DNA of 64,000 bases from Photobacterium leiognathi (GTDB lineage: Bacteria > Pseudomonadota > Gammaproteobacteria > Enterobacterales > Vibrionaceae). The stretch lies in the NCBI RefSeq assembly GCF_030685535.1, contig NZ_CP131601.1:1674001-1738000 (forward strand), read 5' to 3'. The notes beneath the pieces were generated by a model that worked only from the letters and a program-made list of their open reading frames with translations, made no database searches and was not told the origin of the DNA. This document shows, one piece after another, positions 47,698 to 56,914 of the stretch. The position numbers were made by a program, and so were the translations under genes. Each line of letters starts with the position of its first letter. Position 1 is the stretch's first letter.

Positions 47698-49119
47698 ATG
47701 AACGATAAGAACCAAGCAACGCTTTATTGGATTGACTACGAGACCTTTGGTGCAAGCCCTGCCAATGATCGTCCGTGTCAGTTTGCAGGTGTCCGTACCG
47801 ATATGGACATGAACATTATTGGTGAGCCGTTGGTGATTTATTGTAAGCCACCAGCAGATTACCTACCGTCACCTGAAGCGTGCTTAATCACAGGCATTAC
47901 ACCGCAAGAGGCAATGGAAAAAGGCTTATCAGAGCATGAGTTTATTGAAGCAATTCACGCTGAACTGTCAAAGCCAAATACTTGTGTGATTGGTTATAAC
48001 AATGTGCGTTTTGATGATGAAGTCACGCGTTATACCTTATACCGCAACTTCTTCGACCCGTACGGTTGGGCGTGGCAAAACGGTAATTCACGTTGGGACT
48101 TGCTAGATATTATGCGTACTTGTTATGCACTGCGTCCTGATGGTTTGAACTGGCCTTTTGATGATGAAGGTCGTCCGAGCTTTAAACTTGAAAAGCTTTC
48201 TGTTGCTAACGGTATCGAACACGCGAATGCTCACGATGCGATGGCTGACGTTTATGCGACCATTGAGTTAGCAAAAATCGTTAAAACCAATCAACCTAAG
48301 TTGTTTGATTACCTATTTGATCTTCGCCATAAGCGTAAGCTGCAAGATCTGGTTGATATTGTTAATCTAACGCCATTGGTGCATATCTCAGGCATGTTTG
48401 GTACTGATTGCGGTAACACAAGCTGGATTGTGCCGCTGGCATGGCATCCTGATAATAAGAATGCAGTGATCACGGTAAACCTTGCGCTTGATCCTACCCC
48501 ATTAATTGAACTTGATGCTGACCAACTACGTGAGCGTTTATACACCAAGCGTATTTATCTAGCGCCAGATGAGCTGCCTGTTCCTATTAAAGAAGTGCAT
48601 TTGAATAAGTGCCCAGTGCTAGCGCCTGCTAAAACATTAAAAGCAGAAGATGCAGCACGTTTAGGTATTGATCGTGAACAATGCTTGAAGCACTTAGCGC
48701 TTATTAAACAGCATCCAGAGATCCGCGAAAAAGTGCTCGAGATGTTTAGCGTTAAACGTGAATATGATGCAAATGATAATGTTGATGCCATGCTGTATGA
48801 CGGTTTCTTCTCAACCGCTGATCGTTCTACGATGGATATCATCCGTGAAACGCCAGCAGATCAACTTGGTTCGCTTGAAATTAATGTCGATGATAAGCGT
48901 ATTAAACCGCTGTTATTCCGCTACCGTGCGCGCAACTTCCCAATGACACTCAATTATGAAGAGCAAGTACGTTGGAAGCACCATTGCCAAGATTTCTTTG
49001 AAGCTAACATGCCTAAGTACATGGAGAACTTTGAAGCCGTGGCTTATGAGTATGAATCTGACGAGAATAAGATGAAGATCTTAAAGTCGCTGTACGATTA
49101 CGTTTCTAAACTGGTGTAA
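47698..49119 (+). CDS. sbcB: Exodeoxyribonuclease I
   Basis: A 473-residue 3'-to-5' single-strand DNA exonuclease. The DnaQ-type motifs are YWIDYETFGASPANDRP (Asp and Glu), GYNNVRFDDEVTRY and NAHDAMADVYATI (His and Asp). The SH3-like and C-terminal ExoI domains follow (LVHISGMFG, NKCPVLAPAKTL, NFPMTLNYEEQVRWKHH). Length matches E. coli SbcB (475). It works in recombination and mismatch repair. Confidence 0.97.
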   Translation: MNDKNQATLYWIDYETFGASPANDRPCQFAGVRTDMDMNIIGEPLVIYCKPPADYLPSPEACLITGITPQEAMEKGLSEHEFIEAIHAELSKPNTCVIGYNNVRFDDEVTRYTLYRNFFDPYGWAWQNGNSRWDLLDIMRTCYALRPDGLNWPFDDEGRPSFKLEKLSVANGIEHANAHDAMADVYATIELAKIVKTNQPKLFDYLFDLRHKRKLQDLVDIVNLTPLVHISGMFGTDCGNTSWIVPLAWHPDNKNAVITVNLALDPTPLIELDADQLRERLYTKRIYLAPDELPVPIKEVHLNKCPVLAPAKTLKAEDAARLGIDREQCLKHLALIKQHPEIREKVLEMFSVKREYDANDNVDAMLYDGFFSTADRSTMDIIRETPADQLGSLEINVDDKRIKPLLFRYRARNFPMTLNYEEQVRWKHHCQDFFEANMPKYMENFEAVAYEYESDENKMKILKSLYDYVSKLV

Positions 49120-49162
49120 GCGCGCTTACCTACTTGCTTTAGCTTAAGCCTAGTTTGCAATT

Positions 49163-49215
49163 GAAGCCTATTGACGTGTTTTCCAATGAAAGCAAGTCAA
49201 TAGGCTTCTTTTTTT
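49163..49215 (+). terminator. Terminator after sbcB
   Basis: GAAGCCTATTGAC...GTCAATAGGCTTC, a perfect 13-bp stem with a ~20-base loop and a run of eight Ts. Confidence 0.93.
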
Positions 49216-49381
49216 TGAGAACGCAAGGCTGTGATTTATTTGCTGATTATTCCATTCACGTTAACACTTAACATCAAAGATCAATAAAAATCCTACGAAA
49301 TTGGCATTTTCAACCATAATGAGTGTTATCGTTTGTGCGGTGTGCTGATTACGCAAAGTGGTAACGATAGGTGTGCTATCT

Positions 49382-49906
49382 ATGGCAACGCAAACCTTAT
49401 TGAAATGTTATAGCTATGAGAAGTTAGATTTTTTCCCTGAAAAACATTTACTCCTTTGGCGTGATGATACGCGAACGTTACTTACCCGCGAAGAATCACG
49501 CTTGCTTGAGATCTTATGCCTATTCGCTGGTGAAGTGCTGAATGCCGATTCCTTATATCGTAAAACCTTTACCTCGCTCGATGCCTTTGAAGAAACTAGC
49601 GATCACAATTACGACATTAATCTTCTGCTTGCTTCACTAACAGGAAAGTTACAATGTAACGGTGAAATGGCGATCCCTATCCATGTTGTGCCTCATTTTG
49701 GTTTTCGTGTACCGCTTCCTACCAAAACATCACGTAAGCAACCTTTTGTGCTTAATCCATCTTCACCTAGTAAGACACCAGCAACAAACAAACCGATTCA
49801 TGAATCAGCTTGGTTTAAAGCAATCGTAACTGACTTTATTTGGTTAAAAGTGTCTATTCTACTATCGCTTGCCGCCATTATTGGTCTATTGTTGTGGCAT
49901 TCGTAA
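49382..49906 (+). CDS. Membrane-bound ToxR-type winged-helix regulator, short form
   Basis: A 174-residue protein. Residues ~8-110 resemble the OmpR/ToxR winged helix: LLLWRDDTRTLLTREESRLLEIL with the ToxR-family spacing, then NYDINLLLASLTGKLQ (recognition helix) and IPIHVVPHFGFRVPLP (wing). A proline-rich linker leads to a single membrane helix (WLKVSILLSLAAIIGLLLW) at the very C terminus. There is no periplasmic sensor domain, unlike ToxR, TcpP or CadC. It may sense through the membrane or a partner. It is placed just before lrgAB and could regulate it; this is an inference from position. The ATG at 49382 is preferred to the GTG at 49358. Confidence 0.8.
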   Translation: MATQTLLKCYSYEKLDFFPEKHLLLWRDDTRTLLTREESRLLEILCLFAGEVLNADSLYRKTFTSLDAFEETSDHNYDINLLLASLTGKLQCNGEMAIPIHVVPHFGFRVPLPTKTSRKQPFVLNPSSPSKTPATNKPIHESAWFKAIVTDFIWLKVSILLSLAAIIGLLLWHS

Positions 49907-50028
49907 ACAATTAAAGCTATCTAATCTAAATATTTTTATCATTTATCTAAACGCTGCATTATTTTGTGTGACAAACACCTCGTTTATTTGTATGATAAAT
50001 TAAATTTTCTAGCATTACTTTTTTCACT

Positions 50029-50373
50029 ATGGATTACATACGATCTTTTGCCATTGTTATGTTTTGCTTTTTACTTGGTCAAGGCATACAGCATCTTACT
50101 CATCTGCCTATTCCTGGCAGTATTATTGGTTTGTTCCTACTGTTCTTTGGCTTAGTAACAGGCATTTGTAAAACACAATGGGTTGAGAAAACCTGTAATT
50201 TACTTATCAAACATATGGCGTTGCTGTTTGTCCCTGTCGGTGTCGGCCTAATGAATTACTTAGGTTTAATCGAACATAATGCCGCTATCATTTTCGCAAG
50301 CACTCTTGGCAGTACGTTAATTGTATTAGTGGTTATTGGCTTAGCTCTTCACCATAAGGAAAAAGAGTCATGA
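50029..50373 (+). CDS. lrgA: CidA/LrgA family holin-like protein
   Basis: A 114-residue protein with four membrane helices (SFAIVMFCFLLGQGIQHL, IPGSIIGLFLLFFGLV, LLFVPVGVGLMNYL, STLIVLVVIGLAL). The LPIPGSIIGL motif is diagnostic. It pairs with LrgB (overlap ATGA); the E. coli counterpart is yohJ-yohK next to cdd. LrgAB-type pairs act in murein hydrolase control or in transport of small carboxylates. No strong ribosome site is visible. Confidence 0.92.
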   Translation: MDYIRSFAIVMFCFLLGQGIQHLTHLPIPGSIIGLFLLFFGLVTGICKTQWVEKTCNLLIKHMALLFVPVGVGLMNYLGLIEHNAAIIFASTLGSTLIVLVVIGLALHHKEKES

Positions 50374-51053
50374 TCTGGTTAGTGGCAACCCTTGTTGTGT
50401 TTTACAGCATGCGTTATTTGGCAATAAAGATCCGTAATCCATTATTTAATCCGTTACTGATTTCGTTAATTTTTCTGATCTCTGCGCTACGTTGGCTCAA
50501 TGTCCCTTATGAAACCTACTTTGCTGACAATGAGATCATCAATTATATGTTAGGCCCTGCAGTTGTTGCGCTAGCATTACCGCTATATCAGCAATTGCCT
50601 TTGATTAAGCGTAAATGGAAGACCATTTTAACCGCCTGTTTTGTCGGTAGTGTGCTTTCAATGACCTTTGGTACGGGCATTGCGTTTTTAATGGGTGCTG
50701 ATGCTCAATTAGCTGCCAGTATTTTGCCTAAATCTATCACCACTCCGCTTGCGATGGCGGCATCACAACAAATTGGTGGTATTCCTGCCATCACAGCTGC
50801 AATGGTGATCATTGTGGGTTTGTTTGGTGCGGTATTAGGTTATCCCGTGATGAAGCTATTTCGTATTCATCACCCACTAGCGAAAGGTTTGTCTATCGGT
50901 ACGGTTTCTCATGCATTAGGTACGGCAAAGGCAGTAGAGCAAGACTACCAAGAAGGAGCATTTAGTTCATTGGCATTGGTGATTTGCGGCATTATGACGA
51001 CCCTACTTGCCCCTTTGATGTTCCCTATTTTTCAGCATGTCTTTTTTGGTTAA
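50370..51053 (+). CDS. lrgB: LrgB family protein
   Basis: A 227-residue membrane protein with about seven helices. LGPAVVALALPLYQQLPLIKR, LPKSITTPLAMAASQQIGGIPAITA and SIGTVSHALGTAKA are the conserved LrgB/CidB segments. It starts inside the lrgA stop (4-base overlap). It is part of the lrgA-lrgB-cdd cluster found in E. coli as yohJK-cdd. Confidence 0.95.
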   Translation: MIWLVATLVVFYSMRYLAIKIRNPLFNPLLISLIFLISALRWLNVPYETYFADNEIINYMLGPAVVALALPLYQQLPLIKRKWKTILTACFVGSVLSMTFGTGIAFLMGADAQLAASILPKSITTPLAMAASQQIGGIPAITAAMVIIVGLFGAVLGYPVMKLFRIHHPLAKGLSIGTVSHALGTAKAVEQDYQEGAFSSLALVICGIMTTLLAPLMFPIFQHVFFG

Positions 51054-51211
51054 TGGATTTAAGCAACATATTATGCTTACAGCGTTTATGTTGCTTAATT
51101 CATATTAGTTTTAAGCTCATAGTGTTTTGATAACCATTTATTACATGAAAATTTACATTTACTTGTGTGAGCTCGCTCTCGATAATGTAACTAGTGTATA
51201 GAGTTGATAGT

Positions 51212-51233
51212 TAATGTGATCTGCATCACACTT
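51212..51233 (+). promoter_or_regulatory. CRP (cAMP receptor protein) site upstream of cdd
   Basis: TGTGA-TCTGCA-TCACA, with both half-sites perfect, ~60 bases before the cdd ATG. In E. coli cdd is activated by CRP and repressed by CytR. The location suggests class I or II activation; a CytR site between tandem CRP sites is not seen. Confidence 0.85.
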
Positions 51234-51290
51234 GAATATTAACATTTAACATAGAATGTTTCTCCATCAACAATACGGAGTAACACCCCA

Positions 51291-52178
51291 ATGCACGCAA
51301 AAGTTATGGATGCATTAGGTCAATTACCTAACGAGCTTGCATCAGCTCTTCGACCAATTATTGAAGATAAAAATTTCGATTCCACTATCAGTCCTGAGCA
51401 ATTTGAACACTTACTTGCTCAAACTAATCTATCTGATTCTGATCTTCGCCTTGCACTCCTTCCTGTTGCTGCTGCTTACGCTGTTGTTCCTATTTCTAAT
51501 TTCTATGTTGGTGCTATTGTCCGTGGTACTTCTGGTCGCCTTTACTTTGGTGCAAATATGGAATTTGCGAGTGCAAGTATGGCGTGTACTATCCATGCGG
51601 AACAATCGGCTATTAGCCATGCGTGGATCAAAGGTGAAACTGGCATTAAAGATGTGACTATCAACTACAGCCCTTGTGGTCACTGTCGTCAGTTCATGAA
51701 TGAACTAAACACGGCTAAAGAGTTAGTGATTCAACTACCAGAACGCCAACCAATGACACTGCAACAATACCTGCCAGAATCATTCGGCCCTGCCGATCTT
51801 GGTATTGAAGATGCACTACTAAGCGATATTGATAACGGTATTACTATTGCTGAGCAATCTGATTTAGCTGTTGCTGCTTGTGATGCTGCAAACCGTTCAC
51901 ACGCACCTTACTCGAAGAACTTCAGTGGTGTTGCGCTTAAAGCTAAAGACGGTCGTGTATTTGTTGGTATGTATGCTGAAAATGCGGCATTTAACCCTAG
52001 CTTACCACCGCTACAAGTAGCGCTAATCAACATGAATATGTCAGGTTACAAACTGTCTGAATTAGTTGAAGCAGCATTAGTTGAAAGTGCAGAAAGCCAA
52101 ATCAGCCAACTTGCTCGTACTCAAGCACTGCTAGAAGCATTGAATCCAGACATTCAAATGACTTATGTTGCTTATTAA
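51291..52178 (+). CDS. cdd: Cytidine deaminase
   Basis: A 295-residue homodimeric zinc enzyme that deaminates cytidine and deoxycytidine. Zinc ligands are His102, Cys129 and Cys132 with Glu104 as proton shuttle ([19 protein letters not shown]), at the same positions as in the E. coli enzyme. The C-terminal half is the catalytically inactive repeat of the long form. The CRP site upstream and lrgAB before it fit the E. coli arrangement. Its terminator is interrupted by an insertion sequence. Confidence 0.97.
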   Translation: MHAKVMDALGQLPNELASALRPIIEDKNFDSTISPEQFEHLLAQTNLSDSDLRLALLPVAAAYAVVPISNFYVGAIVRGTSGRLYFGANMEFASASMACTIHAEQSAISHAWIKGETGIKDVTINYSPCGHCRQFMNELNTAKELVIQLPERQPMTLQQYLPESFGPADLGIEDALLSDIDNGITIAEQSDLAVAACDAANRSHAPYSKNFSGVALKAKDGRVFVGMYAENAAFNPSLPPLQVALINMNMSGYKLSELVEAALVESAESQISQLARTQALLEALNPDIQMTYVAY

Positions 52179-52210
52179 GAGCAAGTAATAAAATACCTCT
52201 GTTTTTTATA

Positions 52211-52227
52211 TAAACCGCTGTAATAGG
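52211..52227 (+). terminator. Left half of the cdd terminator, split by IS insertion
   Basis: AAACCGCTGTAATAGG is the left arm of a stem whose right arm (GGCGGTTTTTTATT) now lies beyond the insertion sequence at 53668-53681. Joined, they give AAACCGC-loop-GCGGTTT with a T-run, a normal terminator. Confidence 0.75.
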
Positions 52228-52280
52228 CTAACACCTATCACTTAAGAAATTGATTGGTTGCACGATCTTTCAGATAGTTA

Positions 52281-52318
52281 AAAATACCCTCAGTTTTGCA
52301 AAACTGGGGGTATTTTTT
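52281..52318 (+). promoter_or_regulatory. Terminator-like hairpin covering the transposase ribosome site
   Basis: AAAATACCCTCAGTTTTG pairs with CAAAACTGGGGGTATTTT to give an almost continuous 18-bp stem (one T-G wobble), followed by TTT and then directly the ATG. The only ribosome-site-like bases (GGGGG) are inside the stem. So transcripts entering from cdd would terminate here or have the start site masked. Confidence 0.8.
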
Positions 52319-53650
52319 ATGTTGTCACATTGGCTCATTGATGTAGATGCGTTTGCAGCACCAGAATCACTCTCATTATTTCAAAGAGACTTACCTCTTG
52401 AGTGGATTCAACAAGCATTAGATGAAACCAATAAGGCCAGTATACGCAGACGAAAATTACCTGCGGAATTGGTTGTTTGGTTAATCGTTGGAATTGGCCT
52501 ATATCGTAATAGATCGATAACCGATGTCTTGAATAAACTTGATTTGCAATTATCGCGATCACAAGGTGATTCTATTGCACCAAGTGCTATCCCTCAGGCG
52601 CGAAAACGATTGACAGCACAGCCTCTAAAAGCACTTTTCTCACTCACTGCCAAATATTGGACGAAAGCCGAAGATAGCGGAGACACATGGAAAGGCTTAC
52701 GCCTTTTCTCTGTCGATGGAACTCAATTTAGAAGTCATGATACTCCAGAATTAGCGAGTCACTTTCAGTATGTCAAACACGGTAAGATACAGCATACAGA
52801 ATACCCTATCGTCAGGTTATGTGCTTTATGCTCCCTTCGTAGTCGATTAATACACAACGTAGCATTTGGTCCCAGCAATATTGGTGAAGAGAACTATGCT
52901 AAACAGCTTATATCCTCAATAACGCCAGATTCTTTAACTATTTTTGACCGATGTTATCTTGGCGCCGAGTTGATGATTAATTGGCAACGTCAGCATGATT
53001 CGAGTCATTGGATGACTCCAATTAAATCAAATACGCGATATACCGTCATTAAGCAGCTTGATGAAGCAGGACGAGATTTGATTGTAGAAATGGATGTATC
53101 CAAATATGCAAGAGCTAAAGACCCAAGCCTTCCTGAAAAATGGCAAGCTCGATTAATGCTTTATCCAGAAAAAACTCAAAAATATCATATCCAAGGGCTT
53201 CTTACTTCCTTAGTTGGTGAGCATTATAGCTATCAAGCTTTGCTTGATGTTTATTTCGAACGTTGGGAGATAGAAAACAGTTATGGTGAAATAAAACATG
53301 ACATGCTTGAAGATGAAATATTATTGCGTAGTCAATCAGTAGAAGGTATTGAGCAAGAAATATGGGGAATATTGATAGCTTATAATCTTGTTCGCTTAGA
53401 AATAAGTAGAATAGCGGCAGAAGCGAATGTTTCACCATTACGGATAAGTTTTATGATGGCGTTAAGAGATATTCAAGATGAATTAATGTGGTGTGCCATC
53501 GCTTCGCCAGGTTCAATTCCTCAAAAACTGAGAGCAATGAGAAAACAAGTAAAGCGTTACATATTACCTGAAAGAAAAAAACGGCCCAAGCAGAGAGCCG
53601 TTCGTATCAATAAAACTCGTTATCCAGTTCGTTCCAAACACCTTAAGTGA
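52319..53650 (+). CDS. IS4-family transposase
   Basis: A 443-residue DDE transposase. Catalytic Asp133 (SVDGTQFRSHD), Asp210 (IFDRCYLGAE) and Glu319 fit the family. The YREK signature is complete: Tyr312, Arg315, Glu319, Lys326 (YFERWEIENSYGEIK). The C terminus is Lys/Arg-rich. I use the ATG at 52319, right after the hairpin; a start at 52250 would place the hairpin inside the coding sequence. The stop codon lies in the right terminal repeat. Confidence 0.93.
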   Translation: MLSHWLIDVDAFAAPESLSLFQRDLPLEWIQQALDETNKASIRRRKLPAELVVWLIVGIGLYRNRSITDVLNKLDLQLSRSQGDSIAPSAIPQARKRLTAQPLKALFSLTAKYWTKAEDSGDTWKGLRLFSVDGTQFRSHDTPELASHFQYVKHGKIQHTEYPIVRLCALCSLRSRLIHNVAFGPSNIGEENYAKQLISSITPDSLTIFDRCYLGAELMINWQRQHDSSHWMTPIKSNTRYTVIKQLDEAGRDLIVEMDVSKYARAKDPSLPEKWQARLMLYPEKTQKYHIQGLLTSLVGEHYSYQALLDVYFERWEIENSYGEIKHDMLEDEILLRSQSVEGIEQEIWGILIAYNLVRLEISRIAAEANVSPLRISFMMALRDIQDELMWCAIASPGSIPQKLRAMRKQVKRYILPERKKRPKQRAVRINKTRYPVRSKHLK

Positions 53651-53772
53651 TAGGTGTTAGCTGTAATAGGCGGTTTTTTATTATCTCTACGCCTCTGTAG
53701 AACGCGGAATATTGGCTATCTAAAAACAAAAGCGTATTATTCTCGCAACGATTTTATAGAGAATCCAATTTC

Positions 53773-54657
53773 ATGTCCCACTCTCATAGTCCTACACATA
53801 ATCCGGTACAAGGTGCAAGTTGGATGCTGTCTGCAGGTTTGGCATTTGCCATTGTGAACAGCCTTGCTCAGTACCTCAGCATTAAACTTGGTGTCTCATC
53901 AACCACCTTTGCCCTATTTCAATACTTTATTGCTTTGATTGCGATGTTGCCATGGCTTAGAACCATGGGGATCAGCCGCTCGTTAAGAACACAACACTTT
54001 TTCCAACACTGTTTCCGTGTCTTCCTTGCGGTTATTGGTATTCAATTATGGCTTTGGGCACTCGCCTATCCTGTGCCAATTTGGCAAGGTATTGCATTGC
54101 TCATGACGTCCCCGCTGTTTGCAACCATTGGCTCAGGTTTCTTACTAAAAGAGAAAGTCGGTGCGGCACGTTGGTGTGCAACCATTGCAGGCTTTATTGG
54201 TGCAATGATCATTCTTGAACCTTGGTCAGACAGCTTTAGTATTGCCACATTACTCCCTGTGGGCGCTGCAATTTTCTGGGCGGGTTATTCTCTGATGGTG
54301 AAAAAGCAATCCAGCACCGAATCACCAACAACAGTTGTGATGTACCTGCTTATTCTGATCACGCCTTTTAACGTGTTACTAGCACTGCCTGATTTTCACA
54401 TGCCAACAGGTGGCGCAACATGGACATTGATCATCGCAGCGGGTTTATTAACAGCCCTAGCACAATGGGCGATTGCGAAAGCTTATGCGGTGGCTGATGC
54501 ATCTTTCGTCCAACCTTTTGATCATGCCAAACTGCCATTAAACGTTTTAGGTGGTTGGCTTGTGTTTGGTTGGGTGCCACCAGGTCGTTTATGGCTTGGC
54601 GCTGCGATTATTATTGCTTCTGTTGCGTTTATCACTCAGTGGGAAAAACGTAAGTAA
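53773..54657 (+). CDS. EamA/DMT family transporter
   Basis: A 294-residue protein with ten membrane helices formed by two EamA repeats (ASWMLSAGLAFAIVNSL ... LLKEKVGAARW; then LLPVGAAIFWAGYSLMVKK ... AIIIASVAFITQWEKRK). The second-repeat hallmark DASFVQPFDHAKLPLNVLGGW is clear. Drug/metabolite transporters of this group export amino acids, nucleobases or similar; no specific substrate can be given. It lies downstream of the inserted IS, which may affect read-through from cdd. Confidence 0.92.
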   Translation: MSHSHSPTHNPVQGASWMLSAGLAFAIVNSLAQYLSIKLGVSSTTFALFQYFIALIAMLPWLRTMGISRSLRTQHFFQHCFRVFLAVIGIQLWLWALAYPVPIWQGIALLMTSPLFATIGSGFLLKEKVGAARWCATIAGFIGAMIILEPWSDSFSIATLLPVGAAIFWAGYSLMVKKQSSTESPTTVVMYLLILITPFNVLLALPDFHMPTGGATWTLIIAAGLLTALAQWAIAKAYAVADASFVQPFDHAKLPLNVLGGWLVFGWVPPGRLWLGAAIIIASVAFITQWEKRK

Positions 54658-54697
54658 CACATTTGATAATGTGTCGTACAATCTAAGATCACTGATG

Positions 54698-54726
54698 AAA
54701 CCGCCACATTGTTGGCGGTTTTTTAT
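54698..54726 (+). terminator. Terminator after the DMT transporter gene
   Basis: AAACCGCCA-CATTGT-TGGCGGTTT with TTTTTT. Confidence 0.92.
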
Positions 54727-54780
54727 TATATGCTTCATATAACTCACACTATTTATGTTTCAAGTTTAGGTTAAACTCTG

Positions 54781-54796
54781 ACGCAAACGTTAGCTT
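54781..54796 (+). promoter_or_regulatory. PurR operator upstream of purT
   Basis: ACGCAAACGTTAGCTT matches the PurR consensus at about 14 of 16 positions with an intact ACGCAAACGTT core, ~70 bases before the purT start, where repression would be expected. Confidence 0.85.
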
Positions 54797-54862
54797 AATT
54801 GTAAAAACAAGGTATTATCACGCCCAACCAACACTATCCAACATAAATCGTAAGGAATAAGA

Positions 54863-56041
54863 ATGTTAGGTACAGCTAATGGTTCAAATGCTACTCGTGT
54901 TCTGCTTTTAGGCTCTGGTGAGTTAGGCAAAGAAGTAGCTATCGAATGTCAACGTTTAGGTCTTGAAGTGATCGCAGCAGATCGCTATCCCAACGCGCCT
55001 GCTATGCAAGTTGCTCATCGTAGTCATGTAATTGATATGCTAGATGGTGATGCGCTAAAACGTATCATTGAGTTAGAAAAACCAGACTACGTTGTACCTG
55101 AGATTGAAGCCATTGCAACCGACACATTAGTTGAGCTTGAGCAACAAGGCGTGAATGTGGTTCCTACCGCTAATGCAACTAAGCTTACAATGAACCGTGA
55201 AGGTATCCGTTGTTTAGCCGCTGAAACCCTCTCTATTCCAACCTCTCCTTATGAATTTGCTGATCAATACGATGACTTTGTTGCTGCTGTAAACCGTGTT
55301 AGCATGCCTTGTGTGGTGAAGCCAATCATGAGCTCATCAGGTAAAGGTCAAAGCGTGATTAAAACGGCAGCTGATATTGATTCAGCATGGCAATACGCCC
55401 AAGAAGGCGGTCGTGCTGGTGCGGGTCGTGTGATCATCGAAGGCTTTGTTGAGTTTGATTACGAAATCACATTATTAACTGTTCGTGCTGTTGATGGTGT
55501 TCACTTCTGTGCGCCAATTGGTCATCGCCAAGAAGATGGTGATTACCGCGAATCATGGCAGCCACAGAAAATGTCTGAAGCGGCATTAAAAGCGGCACAA
55601 GATGTAGCAGAGAAAGTTGTAAATGCTCTGGGTGGTTACGGCTTATTTGGTGTCGAGCTATTTATTAAAGGCGATACGGTACTGTTTAGTGAAGTCTCCC
55701 CTCGCCCACATGACACGGGTATGGTGACGCTTATTTCGCAAGAGCTGTCTGAGTTTGCCCTTCACGTTCGTGCATTCCTTGGTTTACCCATTCAGCACAT
55801 CACACAATATGGTCCATCGGCATCTGCAGTTATTCTGGCTGAAGGTGTTTCAACCAATATCGGCTTTGATAACTTACTGCCAGCGCTTTCTCGCCCTAAT
55901 ACGCAAATTCGCTTGTTTGGTAAGCCTGAGATCAATGGTCGTCGTCGTTTAGGTGTAGCGCTGACTCGTCGTGAAGATATTGATAGCGCAGTCAATGATG
56001 CAGTTAACGCTGCTGGTGATGTGAAAGTCGTTTTTAACTAA
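54863..56041 (+). CDS. purT: Formate-dependent phosphoribosylglycinamide formyltransferase 2
   Basis: A 392-residue ATP-grasp enzyme of purine synthesis that formylates GAR with formate and ATP, an alternative to PurN. The N-terminal [58 protein letters not shown], the metal-binding [11 protein letters not shown] ... [15 protein letters not shown], and the C-terminal GRRRLGVAL all match PurT (E. coli 392 residues). AAGGAA precedes the ATG. Confidence 0.97.
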   Translation: MLGTANGSNATRVLLLGSGELGKEVAIECQRLGLEVIAADRYPNAPAMQVAHRSHVIDMLDGDALKRIIELEKPDYVVPEIEAIATDTLVELEQQGVNVVPTANATKLTMNREGIRCLAAETLSIPTSPYEFADQYDDFVAAVNRVSMPCVVKPIMSSSGKGQSVIKTAADIDSAWQYAQEGGRAGAGRVIIEGFVEFDYEITLLTVRAVDGVHFCAPIGHRQEDGDYRESWQPQKMSEAALKAAQDVAEKVVNALGGYGLFGVELFIKGDTVLFSEVSPRPHDTGMVTLISQELSEFALHVRAFLGLPIQHITQYGPSASAVILAEGVSTNIGFDNLLPALSRPNTQIRLFGKPEINGRRRLGVALTRREDIDSAVNDAVNAAGDVKVVFN

Positions 56042-56103
56042 TCAGTTAACTGATCGGTTTTAACTAATAACATTAGCGACAGATAACAGTTTCTCTATAA
56101 GAA

Positions 56104-56168
56104 AAAGGCATGTAGGCTCACTAATTAACCTTCAACAACAGGTTAGTTTAAAGCAACATGCCTTTCTT
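56104..56168. terminator. Terminator between convergent purT and tpm
   Basis: AAAGGCATG...CATGCCTTT outer stem with an inner CTAAttAACCT/AGGTTAG stem. It is followed by CTTTATG rightward and TTTTTC leftward. Confidence 0.75.
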
Positions 56169-56197
56169 TATGTTTAGATAAATGTGATTAGGTGTTA

Positions 56198-56836
56198 TTA
56201 CACTTCAATCAACCACACTTCTTCTGCAAAGCGCGATAAACCACGTTGGCGGCGAGGATGAGTTTCATCAGCATCATCACGTTCAAGATGCGTCACTTTG
56301 CAATTAGCAAATAGAGCTTCAACTTCCGCTTTAGGTACTGAGAATGGAGGTCCTGCTAGTTCATCTTGTGGGTAATCTAATGTCACCAGCAGAATACGAC
56401 CGCCCGATTTAACCAATGACAATAGCTTTTCGACGTACATTTGTCGCATGTCTTCTGGCATCGCAATTAATGCTGCGCGATCGTAAACCACATCAACAGG
56501 CTCGATATTTACGGTGAAGTAATCACCTTGGTAAATCGAGATCTCATCAAACTCATAAAGGTGTTGATTGCCGACACCAGTAACAAGCGGCGTATAGAGG
56601 TTTTCAGCAAAGAAAGCTTTAACGGCAATATCGCTCAACTCAATACCAATCACTTGGTTATGACGCTCTGCTAACCACACTAAGTCTTGTGTTTTACCAC
56701 ACATAGGGACAAGAACACGCTCATCACGTTTTGGTTTAACGGCTGACCAATGTTTGATCAGTAATGGGTTTACGTCAGGTAGGTGGAAACCAATGCGGTT
56801 TTCTGCCCAACGGCTATGCCAAAATTCTGCATCCAT
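56198..56836 (-). CDS. tpm: Thiopurine S-methyltransferase
   Basis: A 212-residue SAM-dependent methyltransferase. [23 protein letters not shown] at the N terminus, [17 protein letters not shown] (SAM motif I), [13 protein letters not shown] and [15 protein letters not shown] identify bacterial TPMT. In bacteria it methylates thiopurines and oxidised tellurium or selenium compounds; the natural substrate is not settled. Confidence 0.94.
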   Translation of the reverse strand: MDAEFWHSRWAENRIGFHLPDVNPLLIKHWSAVKPKRDERVLVPMCGKTQDLVWLAERHNQVIGIELSDIAVKAFFAENLYTPLVTGVGNQHLYEFDEISIYQGDYFTVNIEPVDVVYDRAALIAMPEDMRQMYVEKLLSLVKSGGRILLVTLDYPQDELAGPPFSVPKAEVEALFANCKVTHLERDDADETHPRRQRGLSRFAEEVWLIEV

Positions 56837-56914
56837 TTTGTGACTCTACTTTCTGTATTAAATAATTATGAGAAAGACACACGTTATACTTAACGGTATC
56901 TGATGCTGTTATTA

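Larger units (their letters stand above)
52218..53670 (+). mobile_element. IS4-family insertion sequence with 10-bp target duplication
   Basis: The element proper is 52228-53660 (1433 bp). The 19-bp terminal inverted repeats are perfect: CTAACACCTATCACTTAAG at 52228-52246 and its complement at 53642-53660. Both sides carry the direct repeat CTGTAATAGG (52218-52227 and 53661-53670), the target duplication. One full-length transposase gene is inside. The copy looks intact and recently inserted. The boundary could be shifted by one base (20-bp repeats, 9-bp duplication). Confidence 0.93.
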
